Notes under the pieces: generated by a model
Databases searched by the model: none
What the model was told of the DNA's origin: nothing
What the model saw: only the letters and a program-made list of their open reading frames with translations
Source: Vibrio sp. qd031
GTDB lineage: Bacteria > Pseudomonadota > Gammaproteobacteria > Enterobacterales > Vibrionaceae
DNA: 64,000 nt
Assembly: GCF_002100145.1 (NCBI RefSeq)
Contig: NZ_JXQD01000024.1
Span: forward strand, 578,602-642,601
Reading direction: 5' to 3'
Shown: positions 48,289-58,310 of the stretch, piece by piece
How positions within the stretch are numbered: the first letter of the stretch is position 1
Layout of the letters: each line of letters begins with the position of its first letter
Translations under genes and position numbers: made by a program

Positions 48289-50160
48289 ATGAGTTTAGAT
48301 ATTGCCAAATACCCTCTTTTAGCGGTCGCCAACACGCCAGACGAGTTGCGTTCACTTCCTAAAGAGCAATTGCCACAATTATGTGAAGAACTGCGCACCT
48401 ACTTACTAAACTCGGTGAGCCAATCTAGTGGCCATCTAGCCTCTGGTTTGGGGGCGGTCGAACTAACCGTTGCAATTCACTATGTGTACGAAACGCCTTT
48501 CGACCAATTAATTTGGGATGTTGGCCACCAAGCCTATCCACATAAGATACTGACTGCCCGTCGCGAGCAACTGCCAACCATTCGACAAAAAGATGGCTTG
48601 CACCCTTTCCCATGGCGTGAAGAAAGCGAGTATGACGTGCTGTCTGTTGGGCATTCATCAACGTCCATCAGTGCCGGTTTAGGCGTGGCTATCGGCGCTG
48701 CCAAAGAAGGCAAAAACAGAAAAGTGGTCAGTGTGATCGGCGATGGTGCAATTACTGCGGGTATGGCATTTGAAGCCATGAACCACGCCGGCGACATTCA
48801 CCCAGACATGCTTGTAGTACTTAACGATAACGAAATGTCGATTTCAGAAAACGTTGGCGCCCTTAACAACCATCTGGCACAAGTATTGTCAGGGAATTTG
48901 TACACCTCCATTCGAGAAGGTGGCAAAAAAGTGCTGTCTGGTGTTCCACCTATTAAAGAGTTGGTGCGACGCACTGAAGAACATTTAAAAGGCATGGTCG
49001 TCCCTGGAACCATGTTTGAAGAGTTTGGCTTTAATTACATCGGCCCTATCGATGGTCATGACGTATTAGAGCTCATCAAGACACTAAAAAACATGCGAAA
49101 CCTAAAAGGGCCGCAGTTTTTACATGTCATGACCAAAAAAGGCAAAGGTTACGCACCAGCGGAAAAAGATCCCATTGGTTACCACGGCGTACCAAAATTC
49201 GATCCAAACCACGACTCACTGCCTAAAAGCGGCGGCGACAAGCCAAGCTTTTCTAAAATATTTGGCGATTTCTTATGTGACATGGCCGCTGTTGATCCAA
49301 AACTTATGGCGATCACTCCAGCCATGCGTGAAGGTTCGGGTATGGTTCGTTTCTCTAAAGCCTTCCCAGATCAATACTTTGACGTTGCTATTGCAGAGCA
49401 GCACGCAGTCACCCTAGCAAGTGGACTGGCGATATCAGGAAATCATCCCATCGTGGCGATTTACTCAACGTTCTTACAACGCGGATACGATCAGCTCATT
49501 CACGATATCGCAATCATGAACCTACCGGTCATGTTTGCCATTGACCGTGCGGGGTTGGTTGGAGCCGATGGTCAAACACACCAAGGTGCGTTTGATTTAA
49601 GTTATATGCGCTGCATTCCCAACTTAGTGATTATGGCACCAAGTGACGAGAATGAATGCCGTCAAATGCTCTATACCGGGCATCAGCATCAAGGGCCAAG
49701 TGCGGTTCGCTACCCTCGTGGTAACGGCATGGGCACCGAGTTGCAAACAGAGTTCACCGCGCTTGACATAGGCAAAGGCCGAATGATTCGCCAAAGTGAC
49801 TCAAACAACATCGCAATTTTAAGCTTTGGCACCATGCTGCCTTACGCATTAGACGCTGCGGACGCACTTGATGCCACTGTCGCCGATATGCGTTTTGTTA
49901 AGCCCCTCGATGAAGCCTTAATCCGTGAACTGGCCGAGCAGTACGACTTGCTTGTTACAGTGGAAGAAAACGCGATAAAAGGTGGTGCAGGCTCAGCGGT
50001 GGTGGAATACCTGATGCAGGAGAAGCTGCTCAAACCAACCCTAAACATTGGTTTGCCGGATCACTTCGTTGCACAAGGCACTCAAGAAGAAATGCATGCC
50101 CTACTGGGTATTGATGGCGCTGGTATTATCAAGCAAATACAGCAATACCAACAGAAGTAG
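48289..50160 (+). CDS. dxs: 1-deoxy-D-xylulose-5-phosphate synthase
   Basis: Dxs (623 aa) joins pyruvate and glyceraldehyde 3-phosphate with thiamine diphosphate, opening the MEP isoprenoid pathway. The ThDP/metal motif [18 protein letters not shown] starts near residue 151 and continues to NDNEMSIS. The pyrimidine-binding domain holds [16 protein letters not shown], and [15 protein letters not shown] carries the substrate loop. It needs ThDP, whose last step (ThiL) is encoded at 50788. Confidence 0.97.
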   Translation: MSLDIAKYPLLAVANTPDELRSLPKEQLPQLCEELRTYLLNSVSQSSGHLASGLGAVELTVAIHYVYETPFDQLIWDVGHQAYPHKILTARREQLPTIRQKDGLHPFPWREESEYDVLSVGHSSTSISAGLGVAIGAAKEGKNRKVVSVIGDGAITAGMAFEAMNHAGDIHPDMLVVLNDNEMSISENVGALNNHLAQVLSGNLYTSIREGGKKVLSGVPPIKELVRRTEEHLKGMVVPGTMFEEFGFNYIGPIDGHDVLELIKTLKNMRNLKGPQFLHVMTKKGKGYAPAEKDPIGYHGVPKFDPNHDSLPKSGGDKPSFSKIFGDFLCDMAAVDPKLMAITPAMREGSGMVRFSKAFPDQYFDVAIAEQHAVTLASGLAISGNHPIVAIYSTFLQRGYDQLIHDIAIMNLPVMFAIDRAGLVGADGQTHQGAFDLSYMRCIPNLVIMAPSDENECRQMLYTGHQHQGPSAVRYPRGNGMGTELQTEFTALDIGKGRMIRQSDSNNIAILSFGTMLPYALDAADALDATVADMRFVKPLDEALIRELAEQYDLLVTVEENAIKGGAGSAVVEYLMQEKLLKPTLNIGLPDHFVAQGTQEEMHALLGIDGAGIIKQIQQYQQK

Positions 50161-50175
50161 CACTGACTAAAAAAC

Positions 50176-50206
50176 AAAAAAGGTGAACCGAGGTTCACCT
50201 TTTTTT
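50176..50206. terminator. Bidirectional terminator between dxs and pgpA
   Basis: A 9-bp GC-containing core, AGGTGAACC (50181-50189) and GGTTCACCT (50192-50200), is extended by A and T runs to 14 bp. T runs follow on both strands, so it can end dxs (plus) and pgpA (minus) transcripts. Confidence 0.85.
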
Positions 50207-50291
50207 GTGTCTGATACTTCTTGTGTCTATCACCTTTTATGATAGTACGGCTTTTATGCTTGAAGGCTTGCTTAAACTTCGCAACGGATAG

Positions 50292-50795
50292 TTAAAGCCA
50301 ACCTGCAGCCAATCCCACAATATAAAGCGAAATACCGGCCATGATTCCAGCGACGATATCGTCAATCATAATGCCCAGCCCACCGTGAATGCGCGCATCC
50401 AGCCAGCCTATTGGCCATGGCTTAACCATGTCAAAAAATCGAAATAACACAAACCCTGCGATCAGCCACTTCCACTCATCGGCGGGTAACTTAAGTAACG
50501 GTACGATCAGCATGGTTAACCACATCCCAACAAACTCATCCCATACAATAGAGCCGTGATCGTGAACCCCCATATCGTCGGAGGCAACCTGACAAATTTT
50601 TATCCCGATGAAAAAGGTGACAATCAACACCACGATGTACGCACTAAGTGGCAACTGCACCAGTAGCAAGTAGAGAGGAATTGACGCAAGTGTTCCCATA
50701 GTGCCAGGAACAATAGGCGATAGCCCAGAACCAAATCCTGTTGCGAGCAGGTGCCAAGGGTTTTTAAGTGAAAGTAATGCGATTGGATTAGTCAT
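50292..50795 (-). CDS. pgpA: Phosphatidylglycerophosphatase A
   Basis: PgpA (167 aa from the ATG at 50795) dephosphorylates phosphatidylglycerophosphate at the inner membrane. It has several membrane helices, the N-terminal FGSGLSPIVPGTMGTLASIP and the conserved DDIVAGIMAGI near the C-terminus; HDHGSIVWDEFVGMW carries acidic residues likely to bind metal. The chosen ATG overlaps the thiL stop by 8 bases; an in-frame start 6 codons earlier is less likely. The nusB-thiL-pgpA order is as in E. coli. Confidence 0.95.
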   Translation of the reverse strand: MTNPIALLSLKNPWHLLATGFGSGLSPIVPGTMGTLASIPLYLLLVQLPLSAYIVVLIVTFFIGIKICQVASDDMGVHDHGSIVWDEFVGMWLTMLIVPLLKLPADEWKWLIAGFVLFRFFDMVKPWPIGWLDARIHGGLGIMIDDIVAGIMAGISLYIVGLAAGWL

Positions 50796-51777
50796 TATTA
50801 TTAAAGTGGTCAAAACCGGATAACGTCCAGTTTAGCGGCTCACCGCTAGCATGTAAAACGATGCCTGAGCCCGACTGAATCTGACCAATGCATGTGATAT
50901 GAGTACCAATATTTGCCAACTCGATTTCAATACTGCCTCGATGAAGCTCGGGCACAATAAAGCACAGCTCGTACTCTTCACCGCTAGTAAGTGCGTACTG
51001 TTGAGCCCGTTGTGGATCACCGCAGTACTCTTGAAGCTCTGCCGATAATGGCAACGCATCGACATCCAGCCGAGCACTGACACTAGAGTGGGACAATATG
51101 TGTGACAGATCCGCATACAGGCCATCTGAAATATCAATTGCAGCCGATGCTCGATTGAGCAGTTGTTGCCCAGCGTAAATACGTGGAGTACTTTCAAAGT
51201 GACGTTGCTCAAGTACCTTTAAAAGCGCACTAGGCTGGGAGGCAACACCGCCGTGAACAGTGTTGAGGATGACATCAAGTCCAGCTTTGGCATCACCGAG
51301 GTTACCGGTCACGTAAATCCAGTCGCCCACAGAAGCGCCACGTCTAGTGAGTGCTTTACCTTCCGGGAGCAAGCCTTGAACCGTGAGCGTAATACTCATT
51401 GGGCCTTTCGTGGTATCACCACCAATTAGCTGAATATCGTAGTAGTCGGCAAACTGGTGAAATGCGTCGCTAAACGCCTTTAACCATTCGGGATCCATTG
51501 TAGGTAGCGTCAATGCTAAAGAAACCCAGGCTGGTACTGCGCCCATTGCCGCAAGATCCGATAGATTGGACGATAGCGCTTTTCGGGCCAACCAAGCAGG
51601 ATCGGCATCCGCTAAAAAGTGGGTACCCGCGACCATGGTATCGGTACTTACTGCTATCTGACTAAATTCAGGAGGCTTTACTAACGCACAGTCATCACCA
51701 ATGGATAACAACACGTCTTTTCGAGAGGTTTGTCGTTTGGAAAAGAATTGCTCGATAAGATCGAACTCGCCTGCCAT
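50788..51777 (-). CDS. thiL: Thiamine-monophosphate kinase
   Basis: ThiL (329 aa) phosphorylates thiamine monophosphate to the active diphosphate cofactor. It has the N-terminal GEFDLIEQFF, SIGDDCALV with metal-binding Asp residues, and SNLSDLAAMGAVPAW. DISDGLYADLSHIL marks the second half of the PurM-like fold. It is downstream of nusB, with a terminator-like hairpin between. Confidence 0.96.
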   Translation of the reverse strand: MAGEFDLIEQFFSKRQTSRKDVLLSIGDDCALVKPPEFSQIAVSTDTMVAGTHFLADADPAWLARKALSSNLSDLAAMGAVPAWVSLALTLPTMDPEWLKAFSDAFHQFADYYDIQLIGGDTTKGPMSITLTVQGLLPEGKALTRRGASVGDWIYVTGNLGDAKAGLDVILNTVHGGVASQPSALLKVLEQRHFESTPRIYAGQQLLNRASAAIDISDGLYADLSHILSHSSVSARLDVDALPLSAELQEYCGDPQRAQQYALTSGEEYELCFIVPELHRGSIEIELANIGTHITCIGQIQSGSGIVLHASGEPLNWTLSGFDHFNNND

Positions 51778-51804
51778 GATTTTCGAACCCTATGAAATGC
51801 AGAT

Positions 51805-51832
51805 AAAAGAAAGGTCAGCAAATGCTGACCTT
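51805..51832 (-). terminator. Hairpin between nusB and thiL
   Basis: The arms AAGGTCAGCA (51811-51820) and TGCTGACCTT (51823-51832) are exact complements around 2 bases. On the minus strand TCTTTTATC follows. It may reduce, not abolish, transcription into thiL-pgpA. Confidence 0.6.
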
Positions 51833-51837
51833 AGAAA

Positions 51838-52293
51838 TTACTTTTTGCGAACATGCGGTGCGGCTTTATCTAGCACACCATTCACAAATTTGTGACTGTC
51901 CTCAGCACCGAACACCTTAGCCAGTTCGATGGCTTCGTTGATCACTACTTTGTACGGTACGTCTTGGCAATGCACCATTTCGAACATGGCTAAACGAAGT
52001 AGCGCTAGCTCCATCATATCCAAATCTTGCATAGGGCGAGATAGGTATGGACGCAATTTGCTGTCCAATTGCTGATGGTTCAGAGCCACGCCGGTGAACA
52101 ACTCACGGAAATAAGCGACATCAGTCTCTTTTTCGTTAAGAGACGGCTCTTCTGCGTGATGCTGTTCTTCGTCGTACTTTTCGCCAGCTAGAAAGCTTTC
52201 TTCTATGTTAGCGATATTTTCTTTAGTAATTTGCCACGAGTAGATCGCTTGTAAGGCAAATTGACGTGCATTTCTGCGTGCGGCTGGTTTCAC
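51838..52293 (-). CDS. nusB: Transcription antitermination factor NusB
   Basis: NusB (151 aa) binds boxA RNA with S10 to support rRNA antitermination. Features are [17 protein letters not shown] at the N-terminus, the acidic central stretch, and [14 protein letters not shown] followed by [11 protein letters not shown]. The start is GTG with GGGAGG just upstream. It follows ribH by 10 bases, as in E. coli. Confidence 0.96.
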   Translation of the reverse strand: MKPAARRNARQFALQAIYSWQITKENIANIEESFLAGEKYDEEQHHAEEPSLNEKETDVAYFRELFTGVALNHQQLDSKLRPYLSRPMQDLDMMELALLRLAMFEMVHCQDVPYKVVINEAIELAKVFGAEDSHKFVNGVLDKAAPHVRKK

Positions 52294-52303
52294 ACGGCCT
52301 CCC

Positions 52304-52774
52304 TTAGGAATCGATTTCAGATAGAACGTTGATCATCTCTAGCGCACTCAATGCAGCCTCTGCACCTTTATTACCAGCCTTGGTTCCTGCGCGCTCGATC
52401 GCTTGATCAATGGTATCAACAGTAAGGACACCAAATGCGACTGGAAGACTGAACTCCAACGACACTTGCGCCAAACCTTTGTTGCATTCGCTACACACAT
52501 AATCAAAGTGAGGTGTACCACCACGGATAACGGTACCTAACGACACGATCGCATCATAACGACCGGTTTTAGCTACACGTTGTGCCACAAGAGGTAACTC
52601 AACCGCTCCAGGACAACGAACAACAGTAATGTTATCTTCGCTGACTTGGCCGTGGCGCTTTAAAGTATCGATAGCACCAGACAATAAGCTTTCGTTAATA
52701 AAGCTGTTAAAACGAGAAATAACGATCGCAATTTTCGCGTTTGGAGCTGGGAATCCACCCTCGATCACTTTCAT
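52304..52774 (-). CDS. ribH: 6,7-dimethyl-8-ribityllumazine synthase
   Basis: Lumazine synthase (156 aa; called ribE in E. coli naming) condenses the RibD-pathway pyrimidine with dihydroxybutanone phosphate. Visible features are [18 protein letters not shown], the phosphate-binding [13 protein letters not shown] and [15 protein letters not shown] with the catalytic His. AAGGAAGG precedes the ATG. A promoter-like element lies in the 170-bp gap to riboflavin synthase, where many vibrios instead carry ribBA. Confidence 0.96.
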   Translation of the reverse strand: MKVIEGGFPAPNAKIAIVISRFNSFINESLLSGAIDTLKRHGQVSEDNITVVRCPGAVELPLVAQRVAKTGRYDAIVSLGTVIRGGTPHFDYVCSECNKGLAQVSLEFSLPVAFGVLTVDTIDQAIERAGTKAGNKGAEAALSALEMINVLSEIDS

Positions 52775-52804
52775 AAGCCTTCCTTAAACCAATTTGATAA
52801 AGTG

Positions 52805-52846
52805 AGAATCGCAGGATTCTAGCACAATTTTGTGAGCGATATCCAA
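52805..52846 (-). promoter_or_regulatory. Candidate promoter and dyad upstream of ribH
   Basis: On the minus strand an extended -10 TGC-TAGAAT (52816-52824) is present, with a distant -35-like TTGGAT (52841-52846, spacing 19). An inverted repeat AGAATC-GCAG-GATTCT (52805-52820) overlaps the -10. It would give ribH-nusB-thiL-pgpA a promoter separate from nrdR-ribDE. Confidence 0.5.
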
Positions 52847-52945
52847 AGATTCTCCGATGTAAATAATAAAAACCAGTGTTAATCGATTACCACAACAAGG
52901 CATCTACGCCAATTTGTAAAATGCTCACCATGATCTGCCGCGCGA

Positions 52946-53602
52946 CTAGGCAAAACCATTACGTTGTAAAAACTCTAAACTGATGCTGGACTGGGGTTTG
53001 TCGCCTTGCGCTTTCGCGTCTAAAAGGCGTTCCATATAACGAGCCAACACATCCACTTCCAAGTTCACGCGGTGACCCACCGCAAAACGATCCATAGTGG
53101 TTTCGCTTGATGTGTGCGGGACAATGGTTAGCTTGAACGCATTTTTTCTTAACCCATTCACCGTTAAGCTTATACCATCGACAGTAATGGAGCCTTTCTC
53201 GGCAATATAACGCATGAGATCGGCCGGTGTTTCGACCCAAAACTCTATAGCTCGACCAACGGCAATACGCTCGATAATCGTCCCTACACCATCCACGTGC
53301 CCTGAGACAATATGACCGCCAAATCGAGTGGTCGGCAGCATCGCCTTTTCCAAGTTCACATAATCACCCGCTTGGTAATTTGCAAAGCCGGTTTTATTGA
53401 GGGTTTCGACGGAAAGATCGGCCGTATAGCTGTTCGCATCAAAAGCGGTGACCGTTAAGCATACGCCGTTTGTTGCGATGCTATCGCCTAAAGCAACATC
53501 ACTCATATCTAGGCTCGTTGACTCGACACAGATTGAGATGTCTTCACCCGTAGGGGTTAATGAGCGTAATCGACCGACGGCCTCTACAATTCCAGTAAAC
53601 AT
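52946..53602 (-). CDS. ribE: Riboflavin synthase subunit alpha
   Basis: The enzyme (218 aa; ribC in E. coli naming) dismutates two lumazine molecules to riboflavin. Two homologous lumazine-binding halves are visible: MFTGIVEAVGRLRSL with GVCLTV, and the second with GHIVSGHVDGVGTI and DGISLTVN. The ATG at 53602 has AGGA 6-7 nt upstream. An earlier in-frame ATG (53617) sits on top of that site. It follows ribD and precedes ribH without an intervening ribBA. Confidence 0.95.
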   Translation of the reverse strand: MFTGIVEAVGRLRSLTPTGEDISICVESTSLDMSDVALGDSIATNGVCLTVTAFDANSYTADLSVETLNKTGFANYQAGDYVNLEKAMLPTTRFGGHIVSGHVDGVGTIIERIAVGRAIEFWVETPADLMRYIAEKGSITVDGISLTVNGLRKNAFKLTIVPHTSSETTMDRFAVGHRVNLEVDVLARYMERLLDAKAQGDKPQSSISLEFLQRNGFA

Positions 53603-53623
53603 GTTTTTTCCTAGCAAGTTGAG

Positions 53624-54724
53624 TTAGCGCAGCGAGCAGCACAGTCGAATATCTTGGCCAATCAACCGAATATCTTCAATATTGAGGTCAATGGTATCTG
53701 CCATGTCGCTAATGCCAGTAAGTCCAAGCAACGAACGAGAATCTTGGCCCATTAATTTTGGCGCAAGATAAAGAATGAGTTCATCCACAACTTGATGCTG
53801 AATGCATTGACCTGCAAGCGTGGCTCCCGCTTCAACCCATACATCATTAATTGAGTGCTCAGTGGCTAAAAAGCGAAGCAGTTTAGGCAGGTCAAATTGA
53901 TGAGCAGCATTAAGCAAGTCGTGTTGCATCGCCAATGTTGAGCCGAGTATAAGTCGATCACCTGCAGATTGGAATAATCTTAGATCATTAGAAAGGCGAT
54001 CATTAGCGTCCAAAATCACTCTCAGTGGCTGCCTTAGAGAAGACTCATCAAGCGTCGAACGTACACCTTCTGGCAATTCATCGTAGCGGACATTTAACGA
54101 TGCATTGTCATCAATCACTGTCTGCGCCGTCGATAGTATTGCACTTGATTTAGCGCGATAGATTTGGACATCCTTGCGCGCTTTGGCGCTGGTGATCCAT
54201 TGGCTTTTACCGTTTGCCAGTGCTGTTTTTCCATCAAGAGAGGCCGCCATTTTTAACGAAACAAATGGCATGCCTGTTTTCATTCTTTTAATGAAACCAC
54301 GATTGAGTTGATTAGCCTGAGTTTCAAGCAAACCCACTTCCACTTCAATACCGGCTTCTTTTAACATGGCAACTCCACGCCCTGACACTTGAGGGTTTGG
54401 GTCTTGCATCGCGCAGATGACTTTTGCTACTTTTGCTTCAATGAGACCTTTTGCGCAAGGGGGCGTTCTTCCATAATGCGAGCACGGCTCTAACGTTACG
54501 TATGCGGTGGCACCTTCGGCTTGCGCGCCCGCTTCGCGCAGTGCATGAACTTCAGCGTGCGGCTCTCCCGCTTTTCGATGGTAGCCCTGACCAATGATCT
54601 GCTGACCTTTAACGATAACGCAGCCCACATTGGGGTTCGGAGAGGTTGTGTATTGCCCTAGTTTGGCAAGAGAAATGGCTTTGGCCATCATTTGATGGTC
54701 AATTGAGGTGAACCTATCGCTCAT
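53624..54724 (-). CDS. ribD: Bifunctional riboflavin biosynthesis deaminase/reductase
   Basis: RibD (366 aa) deaminates and then reduces the pyrimidine intermediate. The N-terminal deaminase domain has the zinc-binding PHAEVHAL and LEPCSHYGRTPPCAKG. The reductase domain starts near residue 148 with PFVSLKMAASLDGKTAL, and WVEAGATLAG is near the C-terminus. It begins 3 bases after nrdR ends. GTP cyclohydrolase II, needed to supply its substrate, is not encoded in this window. Confidence 0.96.
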   Translation of the reverse strand: MSDRFTSIDHQMMAKAISLAKLGQYTTSPNPNVGCVIVKGQQIIGQGYHRKAGEPHAEVHALREAGAQAEGATAYVTLEPCSHYGRTPPCAKGLIEAKVAKVICAMQDPNPQVSGRGVAMLKEAGIEVEVGLLETQANQLNRGFIKRMKTGMPFVSLKMAASLDGKTALANGKSQWITSAKARKDVQIYRAKSSAILSTAQTVIDDNASLNVRYDELPEGVRSTLDESSLRQPLRVILDANDRLSNDLRLFQSAGDRLILGSTLAMQHDLLNAAHQFDLPKLLRFLATEHSINDVWVEAGATLAGQCIQHQVVDELILYLAPKLMGQDSRSLLGLTGISDMADTIDLNIEDIRLIGQDIRLCCSLR

Positions 54725-54727
54725 TGA

Positions 54728-55177
54728 TTAATCTTCCAACCTTGCGATCTCTTCACCAAACTCGCGTATATCTTCAAAGCTACGATAAACCGATGCGAAA
54801 CGGATATAAGCGACCTTATCCAATTCTTTGAGTTGATCCATCACCAAATTGCCAATCATATCGGTTGGGACTTCCCGCTCACCGGTGGCACGAAGTTTGG
54901 ATTTTATAGTGCTGATAGCCAGTTCAATCGAGTCGGCGCTCACTGGACGCTTCTCTAAAGCACGCTGGATCCCACCGACCATTTTATCTTCGTCAAACGG
55001 TTCGCGATTGCCATTGGTTTTAATCACTTTTGGCATGACTAACTCGGCACTCTCAAAGGTGGTAAATCGCTCACGACACGCTAGGCACTCTCTGCGGCGG
55101 CGCACTTGATGACCATCAGCCACTAAGCGTGAATCAATCACTTTGGTATCATTTTCTGAACAGAATGGACAATGCAT
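54728..55177 (-). CDS. nrdR: Transcriptional repressor NrdR
   Basis: NrdR (149 aa from the ATG at 55177) represses ribonucleotide reductase genes in response to dATP/ATP. The N-terminal Zn ribbon has CPFC and CLAC. The ATP-cone domain contains [24 protein letters not shown] lies 9 nt upstream of this ATG, whereas the TTG two codons earlier is too close. The nrdR-ribD-ribE-ribH-nusB cluster is conserved in gammaproteobacteria. Confidence 0.96.
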   Translation of the reverse strand: MHCPFCSENDTKVIDSRLVADGHQVRRRRECLACRERFTTFESAELVMPKVIKTNGNREPFDEDKMVGGIQRALEKRPVSADSIELAISTIKSKLRATGEREVPTDMIGNLVMDQLKELDKVAYIRFASVYRSFEDIREFGEEIARLED

Positions 55178-55259
55178 ATTCAATAACCTTCGACTTAACG
55201 CGTTAACTTCTTGAAACTATAGTACTAGATATTCGTGAACTGTGCGATTTTGTATCTAA

Positions 55260-55285
55260 AAAACAAAAGGCCCAACCGGGCCTTT
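55260..55285 (-). terminator. Intrinsic terminator after proA
   Basis: The arms AAAGGCCC (55266-55273) and GGGCCTTT (55278-55285) form an 8-bp stem with a 4-nt loop. On the minus strand the T-rich TTTTGTTTTTT follows. It ends the proBA transcript. Confidence 0.8.
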
Positions 55286-55302
55286 AAATACGTCATAACA
55301 AT

Positions 55303-56559
55303 TTATGGCCTTGGCAGATAATCTGCTTTGCCGACCCATTTATAACTGGTGAGCTCTTCCAGTCCCATGGGACCTCGAGCGTGCAGTTTTTGGGTAGACA
55401 CCGCAACCTCAGCGCCGAGTCCAAATTGTGCGCCATCAGTGAAGCGCGTTGACGCATTCACGTATACCGCAGCTGACCCGACCGAATTAATGAAGCGCTC
55501 TGCATTTTGCAAATTGTTGGTCATAATAGCGTCTGAATGGCTAGCATTGTGAACACGCATATGTTCAATCGCCTGCTCTACCGAGTCGACAATGCGGATG
55601 CCTAAAGTAAAGCTTAGCCACTCGGTATCAAAATCGCCTTCCGCTACTGCTCGCACATCGCTTGCATTGGCTGTAAGCCCAATGGACTCAGGGCATGCTA
55701 CAATCGCCACATCGTTTTTAATTTTCTCAATTAGTTGAGGGATAAAGCTCTCGGCAATATTTTTATGTACTAGCAACGTATCTAGGGCGTTGCACGCTGA
55801 AGGTCGTTGCACTTTCGAGTTCACTACCACATCGACAGAACGTGCTAAATCCGCGCTTTCATCAACAAAAACGTGACTGATCCCAAAACCGCCAATGATG
55901 ACAGGAATCGTACTATTCTCTTTACACATTTTGTGCAGACCAGCACCGCCACGAGGGATGATCATATCCACATAGTCATCGAGCTTAAGCAACTGAGACA
56001 CCAGTTCGCGATCAGGCTTTTCGATATATTGAACCGATGCGGCTGGCAATTTCGCCTTGGACAATGCAACTTGAATCACCTTGACCAGTTCCATATTAGA
56101 ATAGAAGGTCTCTTTGCCGCCACGCAGTATGCTCGCATTGCCCGTTTTTAGGCACAGCGCAGCGATATCGATGGTGACATTTGGGCGTGCTTCATAAATG
56201 ACCCCAACCACACCAAGTGGAACGCGGCGTTTGCACAGCGCCATGCCGTTTTCCAGCACTTTACTGTCAAACTCACTGCCTACAGGGTCGGGCAATGAGA
56301 TGACATTTCTGACATCATTTGCAATACCGTGAAGGCGCTGAGGGTTCAGCAGCAAACGGTCAAGCAGTGCCTCCGTTAAACCGGCAGCACGTCCCGCTTC
56401 TATATCTTTGGCGTTTGCAGCCAAAATGGACTCAGCATTAGCTTCAAGCTCGTCGGCAATCAGCGTCAGTGCCAGGTTTTTAGTGGCCGTCGTGGCCGTC
56501 GCAAGTTCAAAAGCAGCGTCTTTGGCAGCGATGCCCATTGAAGTTAGTTCGGTTGTCAT
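55303..56559 (-). CDS. proA: Gamma-glutamyl phosphate reductase
   Basis: ProA (418 aa) reduces gamma-glutamyl phosphate to the semialdehyde in proline synthesis. It is an aldehyde-dehydrogenase-fold enzyme: [20 protein letters not shown], the [11 protein letters not shown] block, and the catalytic Cys in [17 protein letters not shown]. The gene begins 3 bases after proB, as in the standard proBA operon. Confidence 0.97.
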   Translation of the reverse strand: MTTELTSMGIAAKDAAFELATATTATKNLALTLIADELEANAESILAANAKDIEAGRAAGLTEALLDRLLLNPQRLHGIANDVRNVISLPDPVGSEFDSKVLENGMALCKRRVPLGVVGVIYEARPNVTIDIAALCLKTGNASILRGGKETFYSNMELVKVIQVALSKAKLPAASVQYIEKPDRELVSQLLKLDDYVDMIIPRGGAGLHKMCKENSTIPVIIGGFGISHVFVDESADLARSVDVVVNSKVQRPSACNALDTLLVHKNIAESFIPQLIEKIKNDVAIVACPESIGLTANASDVRAVAEGDFDTEWLSFTLGIRIVDSVEQAIEHMRVHNASHSDAIMTNNLQNAERFINSVGSAAVYVNASTRFTDGAQFGLGAEVAVSTQKLHARGPMGLEELTSYKWVGKADYLPRP

Positions 56560-56562
56560 AGT

Positions 56563-57672
56563 CTATTCCTGTATCACCACGAGGTCATCGCGGTGGATCA
56601 CTTCCGATCCATAATTGTAGCCAAGGGCTTGTGTGATGTCTTTACTGTGCATCCCTTTGATTTTTTGTAAATCTTCGCTTGAGTAACTGGCAATCCCTTT
56701 GGCAACAAGCTGAGCGTCGCCATCAACGATGCGAGTCACGTCGCCTCGCTCAAAATGCCCTTTCACTTGGATAACGCCTTTAGCCAATAAGCTGCTACCC
56801 GACGCTTGCACCGCTTTAACGGCTCCATCGTCAATCACCACCTCTCCAGTAGCAGCAGGGCCCGCTAATATCCAACGTTTACGATTTTCCAGCGAGTCAG
56901 GTAACGCTAAGAACTTTGTCCCTTGTGGAGAATCGCCAACGGCATCCAGTATCACGTCATTGGCACTGCCTGCGGCAATCACCACTTCAATCCCAGCTCG
57001 CCTCGCGATGTCTGCGGCTTGCAACTTAGTTGCCATGCCGCCAGTGCCTAACGAGGTTCCACTGTCGCCAGCTATGCTTCTGAGGGTTTTATCAATCGTG
57101 GTGACTTCTTTAATCAGCTCAGCATCTGGGTTGCTGCGCGGATCAGCGGTGAATAAGCCCGGCTGATCGGTGAGCAGAAGTAGCTTGTCAGCACTGCACA
57201 GTATGCCAACCAATGCGGATAAATTGTCGTTATCGCCAACTTTTATCTCGGTGGTGGCGACGGCATCGTTTTCGTTCACGATGGGCAGGATTTTGTTATC
57301 GATAAGTGCATTGACTGTATCGCGAGCATTGAGAAAGCGCTCTCGGTTATCCAGATCGGCTCGTGTCAGTAGCATTTGGCCAGTTTTTACACCATAAATA
57401 GCAAACAGCGATTGCCAAACTTGAATAAGCTGAGACTGTCCGACAGCCGCCAGCAACTGCTTGCTTGCCATAGACTTAGGCAGTTGTGGATAGTTCAAAT
57501 ACTCGCGACCCGCGGCTATCGCGCCAGAAGAAACAAGCACCACTTTGTGCCCGTCTTTTTGCAACTGTGCACATTGCCTAGCGAGCTCCACCATATGGGC
57601 ACGGTCGAGGGCGAGTGTGCCTCCCGTTAAGACACTGGTTCCTAATTTAACGACGATGGTTTTTGCTTTCAT
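56563..57672 (-). CDS. proB: Glutamate 5-kinase
   Basis: ProB (369 aa) catalyses the first, proline-inhibited step of proline synthesis. It has the amino-acid-kinase N-domain ([57 protein letters not shown]). A C-terminal PUA domain of about 100 residues contains [20 protein letters not shown]. No feedback-site changes can be judged by eye. Confidence 0.97.
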   Translation of the reverse strand: MKAKTIVVKLGTSVLTGGTLALDRAHMVELARQCAQLQKDGHKVVLVSSGAIAAGREYLNYPQLPKSMASKQLLAAVGQSQLIQVWQSLFAIYGVKTGQMLLTRADLDNRERFLNARDTVNALIDNKILPIVNENDAVATTEIKVGDNDNLSALVGILCSADKLLLLTDQPGLFTADPRSNPDAELIKEVTTIDKTLRSIAGDSGTSLGTGGMATKLQAADIARRAGIEVVIAAGSANDVILDAVGDSPQGTKFLALPDSLENRKRWILAGPAATGEVVIDDGAVKAVQASGSSLLAKGVIQVKGHFERGDVTRIVDGDAQLVAKGIASYSSEDLQKIKGMHSKDITQALGYNYGSEVIHRDDLVVIQE

Positions 57673-57770
57673 CTAGTACTCGACTTGATTTACCTTGCTC
57701 AGCGCACGCTGAGTAGTTATTCACGTAGGTTGATAATTCACTTTTTATCAGGCTGAGGCGGCTTCCACAA

Positions 57771-57796
57771 GTAAAAAGGCGCCTTTTCAGCGCCTT
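57771..57796 (-). terminator. Intrinsic terminator after crl
   Basis: The arms AAGGCGC (57776-57782) and GCGCCTT (57790-57796) form a 7-bp stem with a 7-nt loop, with a T run following on the minus strand. Confidence 0.75.
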
Positions 57797-57839
57797 CGAT
57801 ATCAATTACGTTCAAAATCCCTAAAATAGAGAGTTACGC

Positions 57840-58229
57840 TTACGCGAATTCACTCAGCTCTTGCGTGGTTGTATATTCAATACCATGGGGCTCTAAAGCG
57901 GTGGTGAGTTTGCTTAAAAAGTCCTGCTGCGTTTTTTCAATTTCTGATTGATGTGCTTTATCAACTGGACTGGCTTCCCACTCACCTGCCTTGTTGTATA
58001 TTCCAAGATAAAATTTGGCTTCGCATTTATCTTCTGATAGTCGAGATAATTCCATCCACCAGCCGTAAAACTCTCTCAACTCGGGGGATTTTTTTTCCTC
58101 GACACAAACGGCTAAACAATCGAAGAAGTAATGCTGTTCATTACACTCTCCTTCACGCAAGTAGGGACCGATTTTTTTTAGCGCAGATTGAAGACGAAAA
58201 TGAGTAGGGTTGTGAAACTTTCCTGCCAT
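57840..58229 (-). CDS. crl: Sigma factor-binding protein Crl
   Basis: Crl (129 aa) binds RpoS and helps it compete for core RNA polymerase in stationary phase. Family features are HFRLQSALKKIGPYLREGEC near the start, then YFFDCLAVCVEEKKSPE and REFYGWWMELSR with the aromatic WWM segment. It is monocistronic between frsA and proB, the order also seen in E. coli. Confidence 0.93.
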   Translation of the reverse strand: MAGKFHNPTHFRLQSALKKIGPYLREGECNEQHYFFDCLAVCVEEKKSPELREFYGWWMELSRLSEDKCEAKFYLGIYNKAGEWEASPVDKAHQSEIEKTQQDFLSKLTTALEPHGIEYTTTQELSEFA

Positions 58230-58310
58230 ACCTTTTACTCCACTTATAAGAATTATTATGCCACTGATTGACTCAGCTAAGCTCTATAATTCAACAAGTT
58301 GAACAAAAAG

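Noticed and set aside
52775..52945. Remnant of ribBA between ribE and ribH
   Set aside because: Translations of the gap give no stretch resembling RibB or RibA; the longest open stretch is short and unrelated.
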